A DNA stretch of 64,000 nt. Origin: DASRJG01 sp032124015. Its GTDB lineage: Bacteria; Acidobacteriota; Polarisedimenticolia; Polarisedimenticolales; DASRJG01. Position 1 is the stretch's first letter. Each line of letters starts with the position of its first letter. The notes beneath the pieces were generated by a model that had not been told where the DNA came from, searched no databases, and was given only the letters and a program-made list of their open reading frames with translations. Location of the stretch: positions 1 through 64,000 of the forward strand of contig JAQBEH010000022.1 of the NCBI GenBank assembly GCA_032124015.1, written 5' to 3'. Below, one piece after another: positions 1 through 8,750 of the stretch. The position numbers and the translations under genes are program-made.

Positions 1-1703
1 TCCATCGGAACGATCGCGACCGTATCCGCCGGAGGTTCACCCAGCGTCACCGGAACCTCGAGCAACTCGTCTCTCCGGAACACCGTCGCCCGCACGGTCG
101 TTCCTGCGGGCCGCTCCGCGAGACGGGCCGGAAGGCGCGCGACGTCCACTCTCTCGCCGTCTATCGCGACGAACTCGTCGCCGGCGTAGAGCCCCGCCGC
201 CTCGGCAGGTCCGTCCGAACGCACCGACGCAACGACGAGCGCGCAACCTTCGGCGCGCGTCGCGGCGCCCAGCCAGCCCGGAAGGGCTCCTTCCTTCGCC
301 CCGGAGCGCGTCCACGCGAGCGAGAGGCCGGCATGGCCCAGCGCGCGTTCATAGTCGAGTTCGACGGTTCCGGAGACGAAACGATCGAAGAACTTGCGAA
401 ACGCGCCCCCGTGCTCTCCCGCGACCGCCTCGACGGCATCGAGGTAGCCGTCGGGCTCCGCGAAGCCCGCGTCGTCGAGCGTGGCCTGATGCGCGAGGTG
501 CTTGACGACGTCGTCGAGACATTTTGCCCGCGAGGTCAGCGCGCGAATTTCGAGGTCGAGCATCAGCGTGACGAGCGCACCCTTCTGGTAGTACGAGATG
601 CTCACGTTGCCCGAGTTCTCGTCGGGCCGGTAGTGCCGGATCCACGCGTCGAAGCTCGATTGCTGAAGCGATTGCAGCGCGCGTCCGGGCTGTGTCTGCA
701 AGCTTGTGATCTCGTCCGCGACGCGCTCGAGGAAGCGCTCCTTCGGGTACAGCCCCGCTGCCAGGACGAACCGTTTCTCGTAGTACGAGGTCACGCCCTC
801 CATCGTCCAGAGCTGGCGAGTGTGGTTCTCGCATCGGTAGTCGAACGGCCCGAGCGGCTTGGGGCGGATGCGCTTGACGTTCCACACATGGAAGAACTCG
901 TGCGACACCAGCTCGAGGAAACGCTCGTACGACGCGCGCGGCCGGAAGCCGAAGCGATCGACGAGGAAGACGGCGCTGTTTCGATGCTCGAGCCCTCCGC
1001 GTCCCGCGGCCAAATGGTGGATAAACGTGTAGCGCTTGTACGGCACGCCGCCGAAAAACTCGCGCTGGGCCTGCACGATGGCGCGCGTGTCCTCGGTGAG
1101 TTGCGCTTCGTCTTCGTTCCCTCGACCCCACAGCGCAATGCGATGCGGGACGCCGTCGACCTCGAATTCGAGCACCCGGTGCGTGCCGCACTCGATGGGG
1201 CAGTCGACGAGTTCGTCGTAATCGCGCGCGCGAAAACGGAATACGCTGTTGCCCCCGCCCAGGGGCTCGAGACCCGTGGCGACCTGCCAGCGCGCGGGGG
1301 TCGCGACCTCGAGGGTCACCGGCTCGTGGGTCCGGCCGAGGATGAACAGGAACGTCGCGGCGCCGGTGGCGAAGCCGTGAGTCCCGTCGAGGTGGCAGGT
1401 GCGCACGGTGAGATCGTGGGCATAGACGCGATAGGTCACCCGCACGCGTCCGTTGAGGGGGGTCTCGACGCGCCACGCGTCTTTTGCCGTTTTTTCCCAC
1501 CGGGCCGCATGGCCGTCGCTCGTCGCCGCGAAATCCTGCACGTGGCGCGCGTATTCGCGAATCATGTACGAACCCGGGGTCCACGAAGGCATGACGAGAT
1601 CGAGGCGCGGCTCGCTCCAGCCGTCGATGGTGATCGTCACCTCGAAGAGATGCGTGTGCGGCCGGGACATGGCGAGCGCATAGGAGATGCGGGGACCGTT
1701 CAA
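1..1703 (-). CDS. M61 family (glycyl aminopeptidase-like) metallopeptidase, C-terminus cut by the window edge
   Basis: Zinc peptidase of the M61 family, which pairs a catalytic domain with a PDZ domain. The zinc motif HEFFH lies at about residues 268-272, followed by VWNVKR; the third zinc-ligand Glu is in WTMEGVTSYY at about 302. An N-terminal beta domain (ISYALAMSRPHTHLFEV) precedes it. A PDZ-like segment (GPAEAAGLYAGDEFVAIDGE) starts near residue 490 and runs off the window, so the C-terminus is missing. I chose the TTG at 1703: it overlaps the RidA stop (TTGA) and has GGAGGA six bases upstream. Last gene of a minus-strand operon with RidA and a GNAT protein. No signal peptide is obvious. 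The family call is secure; the substrate is unknown. Confidence 0.88.
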   Translation of the reverse strand, partial: MNGPRISYALAMSRPHTHLFEVTITIDGWSEPRLDLVMPSWTPGSYMIREYARHVQDFAATSDGHAARWEKTAKDAWRVETPLNGRVRVTYRVYAHDLTVRTCHLDGTHGFATGAATFLFILGRTHEPVTLEVATPARWQVATGLEPLGGGNSVFRFRARDYDELVDCPIECGTHRVLEFEVDGVPHRIALWGRGNEDEAQLTEDTRAIVQAQREFFGGVPYKRYTFIHHLAAGRGGLEHRNSAVFLVDRFGFRPRASYERFLELVSHEFFHVWNVKRIRPKPLGPFDYRCENHTRQLWTMEGVTSYYEKRFVLAAGLYPKERFLERVADEITSLQTQPGRALQSLQQSSFDAWIRHYRPDENSGNVSISYYQKGALVTLMLDLEIRALTSRAKCLDDVVKHLAHQATLDDAGFAEPDGYLDAVEAVAGEHGGAFRKFFDRFVSGTVELDYERALGHAGLSLAWTRSGAKEGALPGWLGAATRAEGCALVVASVRSDGPAEAAGLYAGDEFVAIDGERVDVARLPARLAERPAGTTVRATVFRRDELLEVPVTLGEPPADTVAIVPM

Positions 1704-2098
1704 AGGGAGTCCTCCGGAGCGATGGCCCTCGCCTCGATCTCGACGAGAAGATCCGATCGCACGAGCGATGCCACCTGGATCAGGGTCGCAGCCGGCCGAA
1801 TGTCGCGGAAGACCTCGCCATGGGCGCGGCCGACCTCTTCCCAGCGGGCGATATCCGTGACGAACATGCGGGTTCGGATGACGTTCTCGAATCCCGCACC
1901 GACCTCGGCGAGGGCCCGTCCGATCTTCTCGAGCGTGCATTGGGCCTGGAGATAGGGGTCATTCGGTCCGACGACTTCGCCACGCTCATTGACGGCCGTC
2001 GTGCCCGCGACCTCGATCAGGTTGCCGATGCGCACCGCGCGCGAGTAGCCCACCGTTTCCTCCCACGGCGAACCGGAGGAGATGTTCCGCCGCGTCAT
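1700..2098 (-). CDS. ridA: RidA/YjgF/YER057c family protein
   Basis: 132-residue RidA-family protein. Members form trimers and hydrolyse reactive enamine/imine intermediates released by PLP enzymes. The visible family pattern is SRAVRIGNLIEVAGTTAVNE near the N-terminus, the central TLEKIGRALAEVGAGFENV and the late RPAATLIQVASL segment, with the usual acidic residue near the end (VEIEARA). The canonical imine deaminases carry an active-site Arg in a TRIYLAD-like context; here the corresponding block is RTRMFVTDIARW, so this may be one of the divergent Rid subfamilies. Its ATG overlaps the stop of the upstream GNAT gene (ATGA) and its own stop overlaps the M61 start, so translation of the three is probably coupled. 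Confidence 0.88.
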   Translation of the reverse strand: MTRRNISSGSPWEETVGYSRAVRIGNLIEVAGTTAVNERGEVVGPNDPYLQAQCTLEKIGRALAEVGAGFENVIRTRMFVTDIARWEEVGRAHGEVFRDIRPAATLIQVASLVRSDLLVEIEARAIAPEDSL

Positions 2099-2679
2099 CG
2101 CGTCACCGTTTTCTTGCGAACGATGGGCCGGGTTTTCGAACGCCGCGCGACCTCGCGGAATCCCGCGCGCCGGAACGCGCCGAGCAGGCCGTGGAAGACG
2201 AACGCGGCAGGCTGAGCTTTGTCGGTGTCGGTCGGGTATCCCTCGAGCAGGCGCCCCCCTTGCGTTGCGACCCACCGCGCCGCCTCGATAAGGAGTGCTA
2301 CGGTCACGCTTCGCCGTCGCCAATCGCGCCGGACAAAGAAACAGGTCACCGACCAGACCGGTGCGTCGTCCACCGGCGCCAGGATCTTCGATCGAGAAAG
2401 CCGCGGGTAGTCCTCGCGCGGCGCCAGCGCGCACCAGCCGACCGGCTCGTCGCCGGCGTACGCGAGCAATCCCGGCGGCGGTCCCTTTTTGACGAGTGCG
2501 CGCATCTTTCGCTTCGTCCCGTCGCCCTTTTTCGCGAGCCACTCCGACTGGCCCATGCGCCACCAGGTGCACCAGCACCCCGCGCACGCGCCATTCTTGC
2601 CGAACAGCGTTTCGAAGTCGTCCCAGCGGTTTGGGGTCAGCGGGTGGATCGTGAGCTTGGTGGCTTTCGCTGCGACCAT
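2095..2679 (-). CDS. GNAT family N-acetyltransferase
   Basis: 194-residue protein with the layout of small GNAT acetyltransferases: an N-terminal strand (KLTIHPLTPNRW), a central beta hairpin (LLAYAGDEPVGWCALAPRED) and a C-terminal helix/strand region (SVTVALLIEAARWVATQGG). The acetyl-CoA loop is not a textbook QxxGxG/A but RRDWRRRSVTVALL fits its place. An unusual CAGCWCTWW cluster lies near residues 32-40; it recurs in a GNAT subgroup of unknown substrate. Start ATG at 2679. A TACTCT box lies six bases upstream and there is no Shine-Dalgarno, so this could be the leaderless first gene of the GNAT-ridA-M61 operon. It overlaps ridA by four bases. Confidence 0.8.
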   Translation of the reverse strand: MVAAKATKLTIHPLTPNRWDDFETLFGKNGACAGCWCTWWRMGQSEWLAKKGDGTKRKMRALVKKGPPPGLLAYAGDEPVGWCALAPREDYPRLSRSKILAPVDDAPVWSVTCFFVRRDWRRRSVTVALLIEAARWVATQGGRLLEGYPTDTDKAQPAAFVFHGLLGAFRRAGFREVARRSKTRPIVRKKTVTR

Positions 2680-2741
2680 GATCGGAGAGTAATCGGGAGC
2701 GAATGCGCGAGCAAGGGGGGCTGGCCGGTCGTGCAGTTGCC

Positions 2742-3506
2742 TTACTCGAAAGATCGCGCCGATCTCACGGCGCGATCGAGCACGCCGCTGGGCAACAGCC
2801 GAACCAGGGCCATAAGCGCCGCCATCGGCCAGGGGAAGTTGTAGACGCGGCGGCCGGCGCGCACGGCGCGCAGGATGCGGCACGCGGCCTCGTCCGGCTC
2901 GAGGAGGAACGGCATCGCGCCGGTGTTCTTCACGGTCATCGGGGTGCGGACGAAGCCGGGGCAGACGGTGGTGATGCGAACGCCTCGATCGGAGATTTCC
3001 GCGCGCAGGCCCTCGAGAAACACATTCAAGGCCGACTTGCTGGCGCAGTAGGCGTGCGTCATCGGGAACCCGCGATAGGCCGCCAGGCTCGAGACGCCAA
3101 CGATGTGCCCCGCGCGGCGGGAGAGCATGGCCGGGAGCGCCGCTTCTACGGCATAGACGGGACCGAGAAGGTTCGTACGGATCGTGTCTTCGAACAGCGC
3201 GGCGTCAAAGGCGTCCGCGGGGATGACGTGCCCGACACCGGCGTTGGCGATCAGGAGATCGATCGGCCCTAACTCGCGCGCGGCCTGGGCGACGACCGCG
3301 TGCATGGGCATCCGCTCCCTCACATCGCACGGCAAGGGGAGGGCGGTGCCGCCCTCGGCGCGAATCTCAGCGGCCAGTCCTTCGAGAAGGTCCCTGCGTC
3401 GCGCGACAAGCGCGACCTTGGTTCCCTCGCGGGCCAGTCGACGCGCGAGCTCGCGTCCGATTCCACTCGAGGCACCGGTGATCAGCGCGACACTGTAGGA
3501 AGACAC
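2742..3506 (-). CDS. Short-chain dehydrogenase/reductase (classical SDR)
   Basis: About 254-residue classical SDR. The cofactor loop TGASSGIG is at residues 10-17, an NAG structural motif (LLIANAGVG) follows mid-protein, and the catalytic Ser (GVSSLAAYRG) and YCASK motif complete the active site. The C-terminal region (VRLLPSGVLDRAVRS) resembles the DltE/YqjQ-type SDRs, substrate unknown. Basic residues after the second strand (ARRRD) suggest NADPH. The start is ambiguous: TTG at 3509 or GTG at 3506 are adjacent and neither has a strong ribosome site; I used GTG. A 10-bp stem (2752-2761/2768-2777) followed by TTT overlaps the end of the gene and may terminate its transcript. Separated by about 35 bases from the end of the MFS gene upstream. 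Confidence 0.88.
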   Translation of the reverse strand: MSSYSVALITGASSGIGRELARRLAREGTKVALVARRRDLLEGLAAEIRAEGGTALPLPCDVRERMPMHAVVAQAARELGPIDLLIANAGVGHVIPADAFDAALFEDTIRTNLLGPVYAVEAALPAMLSRRAGHIVGVSSLAAYRGFPMTHAYCASKSALNVFLEGLRAEISDRGVRITTVCPGFVRTPMTVKNTGAMPFLLEPDEAACRILRAVRAGRRVYNFPWPMAALMALVRLLPSGVLDRAVRSARSFE

Positions 3507-3540
3507 CAAGAGATTCCCGCCCCCGAAAGAGGCCCCGACT

Positions 3541-5118
3541 CTACGGATGAGGCGGGTCAGAAGTCAAAGGGTTCGCCCGATGGGCGGCCGCGACGGCTGC
3601 GGCGAAGAGGCCGCCGATCACGCCCAAGACCAGCAGAGTGGCGATGCGCACCCAGTCCCCGGTCGTCGCGGGGTGCACGACGGCCGAAAGCGCAGCGGCG
3701 AGGTCGAACGGAACGGGCGGGGTCGCGCGCATCGCCTTCAACGCCGCAAGCAGGGCAGCGATCGCGGTGCTGGCAAGGAGCGTCACCAAGCCGGCGACGA
3801 CGCCGCGCACCACCAGGGCGCGGTAGGGAAGCGGTGCGCCCCGCGGACGAACGTCCTGCACGATGAACTCCGGATCGCGAACCCCCCACGGAGCGAATCG
3901 CGCGAGCAGCACGAGGCCGGGAATCCCCGCGGCGACCGTCAGCCAGAAGAACGATCTCCACCCGACGGCATCGACGAGGAGTCCGCAAATCGGCCCTGCG
4001 AACACGCGGGGAACGCCCATCAGGCTCGAAAACAGCGCGTACTGCGTCGCGGAGAATCGCTTTTGCGTCATTCGCAAGAGCAGCACGGAAAACGCCCCCG
4101 TCCCCATCCCCGAGGTGAGCGTCTCGAAGCCGATCGCCGCATACATCAGCGGCCGGTTGACGCCGCCGACGGCGAGCAGGGCGTACCCCGCGTTCGCAAA
4201 CGCCTGCAGACCACCGAAAATCCACAGCGCGCGCCCGAGTCCCATCGTTGTCGTGAAGACGCCGCCGACAAACGACCCGAGAAGAGTCGCGACGAGCCCG
4301 ACCGTCGCCAACGCGACGCCGCGGTCCCATTCCGTGTAGCCCATGTCGTGCAGGAAAGGCCGGATCAGCGCCATCGCGAGTTGGTCGGAGAACTTGTACA
4401 GGACGACGAACGCCAGCATCTCGAGCGCCCTGTGGCGCGAGAGGAATCCGACGAAGGGGAGCCAAACCGCGTCCTTTAGCGAGCGCGGGGCGACGGGGTG
4501 CTCCTCGGGCTCGGGCGCCTTCAGCGTGACGCCGAGCATCGGGATGTAGATGAGGCCCAATCCCACGAACACCGCCGGCCAGCCCCAGATTCCGGCGAGG
4601 GTGATCGCGGTGCCGCCGGCGACGTACATCGCGGCGCGGTAGGCGGCGATGCGCGCACCCACCGCGGCCCCCTGTTCGTCGGGGCGGAGCACCTCGACCG
4701 CGTAGGCGTCGATCGCGATGTCCTGGCTCGCCGCAGCGAAGGCGACGAGCAACGTAATCAATCCGACGGCTCCGACCGTGGCGGGGTGCGCGCCGAGTAG
4801 GGCGAGCGATGCCGTGGAAAGGAGCAGTGCAATTTGGCAGATCGCCATCCAGCCGCGCCGCCTGCCGAGGAAACTGGGCGTGAAGCGGTCCATCAGCGGA
4901 GACCACAACATCTTGAACGACCACGGCGCCTGGGCGAGCGTGATCAGCCCCACGACGCGGATGTCGACGCCGATGCTGCGCATCCAGTCCGGAATCGCCG
5001 TGATGACGAGGGCCAGCGGGAGCCCGGACGAAAATGAGAGCAAGACGACCGACCCCGTCCGCCACGAGGTCAGAGCGCGGCCGAGTCGGGCGAAGGGGCC
5101 GGCAGGCGGAGAGCTCAA
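3541..5118 (-). CDS. AmpG-like MFS transporter
   Basis: 525-residue major facilitator protein similar to AmpG muropeptide permeases. N-terminal signature: SFSSGLPLALVITAIPDWMR, then LAQAPWSFKMLWSPLMDRF and LGRRRGWM between helices 2 and 3, typical of AmpG. About 12-14 transmembrane helices are predicted by eye, with a final pair near the C-terminus. AmpG imports GlcNAc-anhMurNAc peptides for cell-wall recycling; no amidase or sugar kinase lies nearby, so the substrate is inferred from family only. The start is a TTG that overlaps the stop of the upstream VOC gene (TTGA), a coupling pattern repeated across this window. Confidence 0.82.
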   Translation of the reverse strand: MSSPPAGPFARLGRALTSWRTGSVVLLSFSSGLPLALVITAIPDWMRSIGVDIRVVGLITLAQAPWSFKMLWSPLMDRFTPSFLGRRRGWMAICQIALLLSTASLALLGAHPATVGAVGLITLLVAFAAASQDIAIDAYAVEVLRPDEQGAAVGARIAAYRAAMYVAGGTAITLAGIWGWPAVFVGLGLIYIPMLGVTLKAPEPEEHPVAPRSLKDAVWLPFVGFLSRHRALEMLAFVVLYKFSDQLAMALIRPFLHDMGYTEWDRGVALATVGLVATLLGSFVGGVFTTTMGLGRALWIFGGLQAFANAGYALLAVGGVNRPLMYAAIGFETLTSGMGTGAFSVLLLRMTQKRFSATQYALFSSLMGVPRVFAGPICGLLVDAVGWRSFFWLTVAAGIPGLVLLARFAPWGVRDPEFIVQDVRPRGAPLPYRALVVRGVVAGLVTLLASTAIAALLAALKAMRATPPVPFDLAAALSAVVHPATTGDWVRIATLLVLGVIGGLFAAAVAAAHRANPLTSDPPHP

Positions 5119-5435
5119 TCCGCCGCCATGATCTCGACCGCGTTCCCCGAAGGGTCACGCACGTAAATCGAGCGCGTTCCGTCACGGCGGGTCGTCAGCT
5201 CACCGAATGCCTCGGCTTTTGGGCTGGCGAAGGCCACATGGGGCGGGTGCTGTTCCGGAATCACGAGGGCCAGCTTCAGGTTGATGAACTCGAGCAACGC
5301 CCACGTCGCGTCCTGGTAGGCGACCGTGCAGCGAAAATTCGCCGTGTACCAGGCCACGGCGGCGGCGACGTCGCCCACGGTGATGGCGACGTGCTCGATG
5401 CGATCCAATCGGCCGGGGGTGACGTCAAGTTTCAT
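5115..5435 (-). CDS. VOC (glyoxalase/bleomycin-resistance fold) protein
   Basis: 106-residue single-unit vicinal oxygen chelate protein. It shows the betaalphabetabetabeta pattern: DRIEHVAITVGDVAAAVAWY at the start, LLEFINLKLALVIPEQH centrally and IYVRDPSGNAVEIMAAD at the end. Likely metal ligands are the His in EHVAI and the Glu in NAVEIM. One VOC half is usually assembled as a dimer. Function cannot be set from sequence alone. It sits upstream of the AmpG-like gene and its TGA overlaps that gene's TTG start. It diverges from the arsenosugar pair across a 111-base gap. Confidence 0.8.
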   Translation of the reverse strand: MKLDVTPGRLDRIEHVAITVGDVAAAVAWYTANFRCTVAYQDATWALLEFINLKLALVIPEQHPPHVAFASPKAEAFGELTTRRDGTRSIYVRDPSGNAVEIMAAD

Positions 5436-5546
5436 GGGACGCTCCTCGTGGCGGGCGCGCTCATCGTAGGGTCGTCGCGGTCGCCGTTCAAGCGTTTCCG
5501 GCAACCCTCTCCAGCTTGTGAGAAGATTGCTCGTTGGGGGACTACC

Positions 5547-5879
5547 GTGGACACGTACTACTGCCCTCACGACCTCGCGAAGTTTGGTGACATGGGGAAG
5601 AACCGCCCGGAACTCTGGGCGAAGTTCATGGATTACTACAGTTCCGTCTTCGCCGACGGCGCCCTGACCGAACGCGAGAAAGCCCTGATCGCGCTCGCCG
5701 TGGCGCACACGGTGCAGTGCCCCTACTGCATCGACGCCTACACCAACGCCTGCCTCGAGAAAGGGTCCGACCTCGACCAGATGACCGAGGCCGTCCACGT
5801 GGCCACCGCCATTCGCGGCGGATCTTCCCTTGTCCACGGGGTTCAAATGCGCAACATCGCTCAGAAAATCGGGATGTAG
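5547..5879 (+). CDS. Arsenosugar biosynthesis-associated carboxymuconolactone decarboxylase/peroxidase-like protein
   Basis: 110-residue protein of the CMD/AhpD fold. The core EKALIALAVAHTVQCPYCIDAY (about residues 40-61) holds the CPYC redox-like pair and the following helix; the N-terminus reads MDTYYCPHDLAKFGDMGK. This length and the tight linkage to ArsS match the family annotated as arsenosugar biosynthesis-associated peroxidase-like protein. Start GTG at 5547 with GGGGA five bases upstream; no ATG gives a better fit. It ends four bases before the ArsS start, so the two form an operon. Its precise chemical role is not known to me. Confidence 0.85.
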   Translation: MDTYYCPHDLAKFGDMGKNRPELWAKFMDYYSSVFADGALTEREKALIALAVAHTVQCPYCIDAYTNACLEKGSDLDQMTEAVHVATAIRGGSSLVHGVQMRNIAQKIGM

Positions 5880-5883
5880 CCCC

Positions 5884-6912
5884 GTGCCGTCCCTCCAAGC
5901 AAGCCGCCACCTCCTAGCCGCCACGGACGAGCAAGAACGGACCCTAGCGCGCTCAGGGGCCCCTCCGTTCGACGACGTGCTCATCCAGAACGGGCTGCCG
6001 CTCCTGGAGACGACGCGGATCGAGGTGTTGCAGGTCAACGTCGGTAAGCTGTGCAACCAGACGTGTGCCCATTGCCACGTCGATGCCGGACCCGACCGGC
6101 GCGAGGCCATGTCCCGGGAGACGGCGGGCAAGGTCGTTGAGCTGCTTCGCCGCCACGACATCTTGACCCTCGACATCACCGGTGGGGCCCCCGAGCTCAA
6201 CCCGCAATTCCGGTTCCTGGTCGACGAGGCGGCGAAGCTCGGCCGCCGCGTCATCGACCGCTGCAACCTCACGGTGCTCACGCTCCCCGGGCAGGCCGAT
6301 CTGCTGCCGTACCTCGCGGAGCGGAAGGTCGAGATCACTGCCTCCCTTCCGTCGTTCCGCCCGGCCGGAACCGACGCCCAGCGAGGCGACGGCGTGTTCC
6401 AGAAGAGCATCGCGGCGCTCAAGATGCTCAACGACGTGGGGTATGGAAAAGGGACCGGACTTGTCCTAGATCTCGTCCACAATCCCGTCGGCGCATTTCT
6501 TCCGGGGAAGCAGACCTCACTCGAGCGCGACTACCGGCGAGAACTCTCCTCCCGCTACGCGATCGTGTTCGATCACCTCCACACGATCACCAACATGCCG
6601 ATCAGCCGATTTTTGGAGTTTCTCGAAAGAAGCGGCAACACCGAGTCCTACATGGATCTGCTGGTCCGGTCGTTCAACCCGGCGGCCGCAGCCGGCGTGA
6701 TGTGTCGCACGCACCTGTCGATCGGGTGGGATGGCGCCCTCTACGACTGCGATTTCAACCAGATGCTCGCCCTGCCCGTCGGGCAGGGTGCGCCCGGCAC
6801 CGTGGACGAGCTCCTGGCCTCGGGAAGTCTTTCGCGCCGCGTTCGCACGGGGCTCCACTGCTTCGGGTGTACCGCCGGCGCCGGTTCGAGTTGCGGAGGC
6901 GCCCTTGAGTAG
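5884..6912 (+). CDS. arsS: Arsenosugar biosynthesis radical SAM protein ArsS
   Basis: 342-residue radical SAM enzyme. The 4Fe-4S motif CNQTCAHCHVDAGPDR is near residues 57-72, TGGAPELNPQF follows, and LTIGWDG-like LSIGWDGALYDCDFNQM and the C-terminal HCFGCTAGAGSSCGGAL are family signatures (N-terminal radical SAM plus DUF3641). ArsS acts in making oxo-arsenosugars by adding an adenosyl-derived group to dimethylated arsenic. Some relatives are selenoproteins at the C-terminal Cys-rich motif; here all positions are plain Cys and there is no in-frame TGA. GTG at 5884 is used; no Shine-Dalgarno is seen, so translation is probably coupled to the preceding gene. No arsM methyltransferase is in the window. 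Confidence 0.92.
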   Translation: MPSLQASRHLLAATDEQERTLARSGAPPFDDVLIQNGLPLLETTRIEVLQVNVGKLCNQTCAHCHVDAGPDRREAMSRETAGKVVELLRRHDILTLDITGGAPELNPQFRFLVDEAAKLGRRVIDRCNLTVLTLPGQADLLPYLAERKVEITASLPSFRPAGTDAQRGDGVFQKSIAALKMLNDVGYGKGTGLVLDLVHNPVGAFLPGKQTSLERDYRRELSSRYAIVFDHLHTITNMPISRFLEFLERSGNTESYMDLLVRSFNPAAAAGVMCRTHLSIGWDGALYDCDFNQMLALPVGQGAPGTVDELLASGSLSRRVRTGLHCFGCTAGAGSSCGGALE

Positions 6913-7107
6913 GGTCATGTTCTCCCCTTGGGACGGATTGGTGTTGGCCTCTCAGCAGAGCTTGCGATAACATCCGCCGCTTCCTTTCCACGAGTTGGGA
7001 AGGTGGGTACAGAGGGTACTTTGCGGGGTTCATGCAGCACGCGCAATACGCTACCCTGGCATGGCGTACTGGCTGCCCGGAAGATGCTGGGCAGGACGGG
7101 AGAGAAC

Positions 7108-7950
7108 ATGACCACGAGTCGCTCATGGCTAGTGCTGACGATCGTCGCTGCGATCGTGATGGGGCCGGGGTGCCAGAGCTTCCAGGAGCGCGTTCTTCTC
7201 AAGAAGGGGAACGAGCTGTACACCGCCCAGAAGTACGAGGAGGCGATCCAGCAGTACGACGAGCTCATCAAGCTCAAGCCCAAGAGCTGGGACGGGAACT
7301 ACTTGATGGCCGTTTCCTACCTGGCCCTCTACCACCCGGGCTCCGAACACGCAAAAGACATGGAATACGCGGCGAAAGGACTCGCGGCGTTCGAGAGAAC
7401 CCTCGAACTCACGCCTCCCAGTCCTGAAGATCGCGAGAAGACCGAGAAGTTCTACTTGAGCTTCCTCAACTCGACCGGCGACAAGGACAAGGCGATTGCC
7501 TACCTCGAGAAACAGCTCGCGTCACGTCCCAACGATCTCGCGCTCATCAACCAGATCGCGACGCTGTACCAGAAGAAGGGCGATTTTACGAAGGCCCTCG
7601 AATACTTCGAAAAGCGCGCCAACTTGGACCCGACCAACAAAGAAACCTGGTACACGCTCGGGGTCAATTGCTGGGCACGCTCGTATCATGGCGGTGTGGC
7701 CGTTTCCCAAGAAGAGCGAGAGCAGGTCGTCGGCAAAGGAATCGAAGCGCTCGACAAGGCGCTGGCGATCGACCCGAACTACTTCGATGCCCTTTCCTAT
7801 ATCAACTTGATCTATCGCGAGAAGGCGAAGGCACTGGCCACGGTCGGCAAGAACGTGGAGGCCGGACAGGCCTACGCCAAGGCGGATGAGTACCAGAAGC
7901 AGGCGATCGATCTCCGCAAGGCTCAGATGGCCAAGGCGAAATCAGGCTAG
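7108..7950 (+). CDS. TPR-repeat lipoprotein of the TonB/ExbBD operon
   Basis: 280-residue protein with an N-terminal hydrophobic export segment (residues about 7-22) ending in a lipobox-like GPGC, then tetratricopeptide repeats: GNELYTAQKYEEAIQQYDEL, LINQIATLYQKKGDFTKALE and a third pair at KGIEALDKALAIDPNYFDAL. Start ATG at 7108 preceded by GGGAGAGA. It is the first gene of a five-gene set with TonB, ExbB and two ExbD, separated from TonB by 29 bases. TPR lipoproteins are common partners of ExbB/TonB systems and may scaffold or couple the complex in the periplasm; that role is inference. Confidence 0.85.
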   Translation: MTTSRSWLVLTIVAAIVMGPGCQSFQERVLLKKGNELYTAQKYEEAIQQYDELIKLKPKSWDGNYLMAVSYLALYHPGSEHAKDMEYAAKGLAAFERTLELTPPSPEDREKTEKFYLSFLNSTGDKDKAIAYLEKQLASRPNDLALINQIATLYQKKGDFTKALEYFEKRANLDPTNKETWYTLGVNCWARSYHGGVAVSQEEREQVVGKGIEALDKALAIDPNYFDALSYINLIYREKAKALATVGKNVEAGQAYAKADEYQKQAIDLRKAQMAKAKSG

Positions 7951-7979
7951 ACACCCGCGGAGCACGCGAGGGACACGCG

Positions 7980-8711
7980 ATGTTCGATACGATGCTCGAA
8001 AGCACCAACGCGAAGCTGGAGGACCGCAACAGGTGGGGCTTCGCGGTCGCGCTCGGGGCGCACGTCCTGATTCTGGCTCTCATCCTCGGCGCTTCCTACA
8101 TGATCGTGCAGGCCGTGCAAGACCCCGACGTCATGATCTCGTTCATCGGGGCGGCCCCGCCGCCGCCTCCTCCGCCACCGCCTCCGCCCCCCGCCGGTTC
8201 GTCCAAGCCGAAGCCAAAAGAAGAAGTGATCAAGCCCACGCCGACGGAGGTCATCCAGCCGCAGGTGACCCCCGAGGTCATCCCCGAAGCTCCCGACGCC
8301 CCGGAAGACGAAGGGGTCGAGGGGGGTGTCGAGGGTGGCGTGCCCGGGGGCGTTCCGGGTGGTGTCGTCGGTGGCGTCGTCGGTGGCGTGGTCGGTGGCA
8401 TCGAGGGGGGAACCGGCGATGAGCCGATTCTGCCCACAGGCGATGTCGTGCTTCCGGTCATCATCAAGAAGGTCGAGCCGAGCTACCCGGACATCGCCCG
8501 CCGCGCCCGCATCGAAGGCAAGGTCATCCTGCAGGCGGTCATCGACAAGGAAGGCAACGTCAACGAAGTGACGGTGCTCAGCTCGTCGAATCCGATGTTC
8601 AACGATTCGGCCATCGATGCTGTCAAGCAACGGAAGTACAAACCGGCGCTCCAGAACGGGCGGCCGGTGGCTATCTATTTCACGATTCGAGTCGATTTCA
8701 GGTTGCGCTAG
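7980..8711 (+). CDS. tonB: TonB family energy-transducer protein
   Basis: 243-residue TonB-like protein. One membrane helix (about residues 20-46, GFAVALGAHVLILALILGA) is followed by a run of 12 prolines at 60-71, a Pro/Glu/Lys linker, an unusual low-complexity Gly-Val segment (EGGVPGGVPGGVVGGVVGG and on), and a C-terminal TonB domain (VEPSYPDIARRARIEGKVIL, later NDSAIDAVKQRKYKPA). It transmits the ExbB/ExbD proton-motive energy to outer-membrane receptors. The Gly-Val spacer replaces the usual long Pro-Lys rod, so the span across the periplasm may be flexible. Lies directly upstream of exbB; a TonB-dependent receptor sits at 34018. Confidence 0.92.
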   Translation: MFDTMLESTNAKLEDRNRWGFAVALGAHVLILALILGASYMIVQAVQDPDVMISFIGAAPPPPPPPPPPPPAGSSKPKPKEEVIKPTPTEVIQPQVTPEVIPEAPDAPEDEGVEGGVEGGVPGGVPGGVVGGVVGGVVGGIEGGTGDEPILPTGDVVLPVIIKKVEPSYPDIARRARIEGKVILQAVIDKEGNVNEVTVLSSSNPMFNDSAIDAVKQRKYKPALQNGRPVAIYFTIRVDFRLR

Positions 8712-8750
8712 GCGTCATTTGCAAAACGACACGGTCCAAGGAGCTAACAC

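Noticed and set aside
333..1955. Long plus-strand ORF of 540 codons
   Set aside because: It is the antisense shadow of the M61 peptidase and RidA; its protein text has no family match and is Arg/Glu-rich, typical of GC-rich reverse frames.
5884..6912. Selenocysteine in ArsS
   Set aside because: All Cys positions of the C-terminal motif are TGC/TGT and there is no in-frame TGA.
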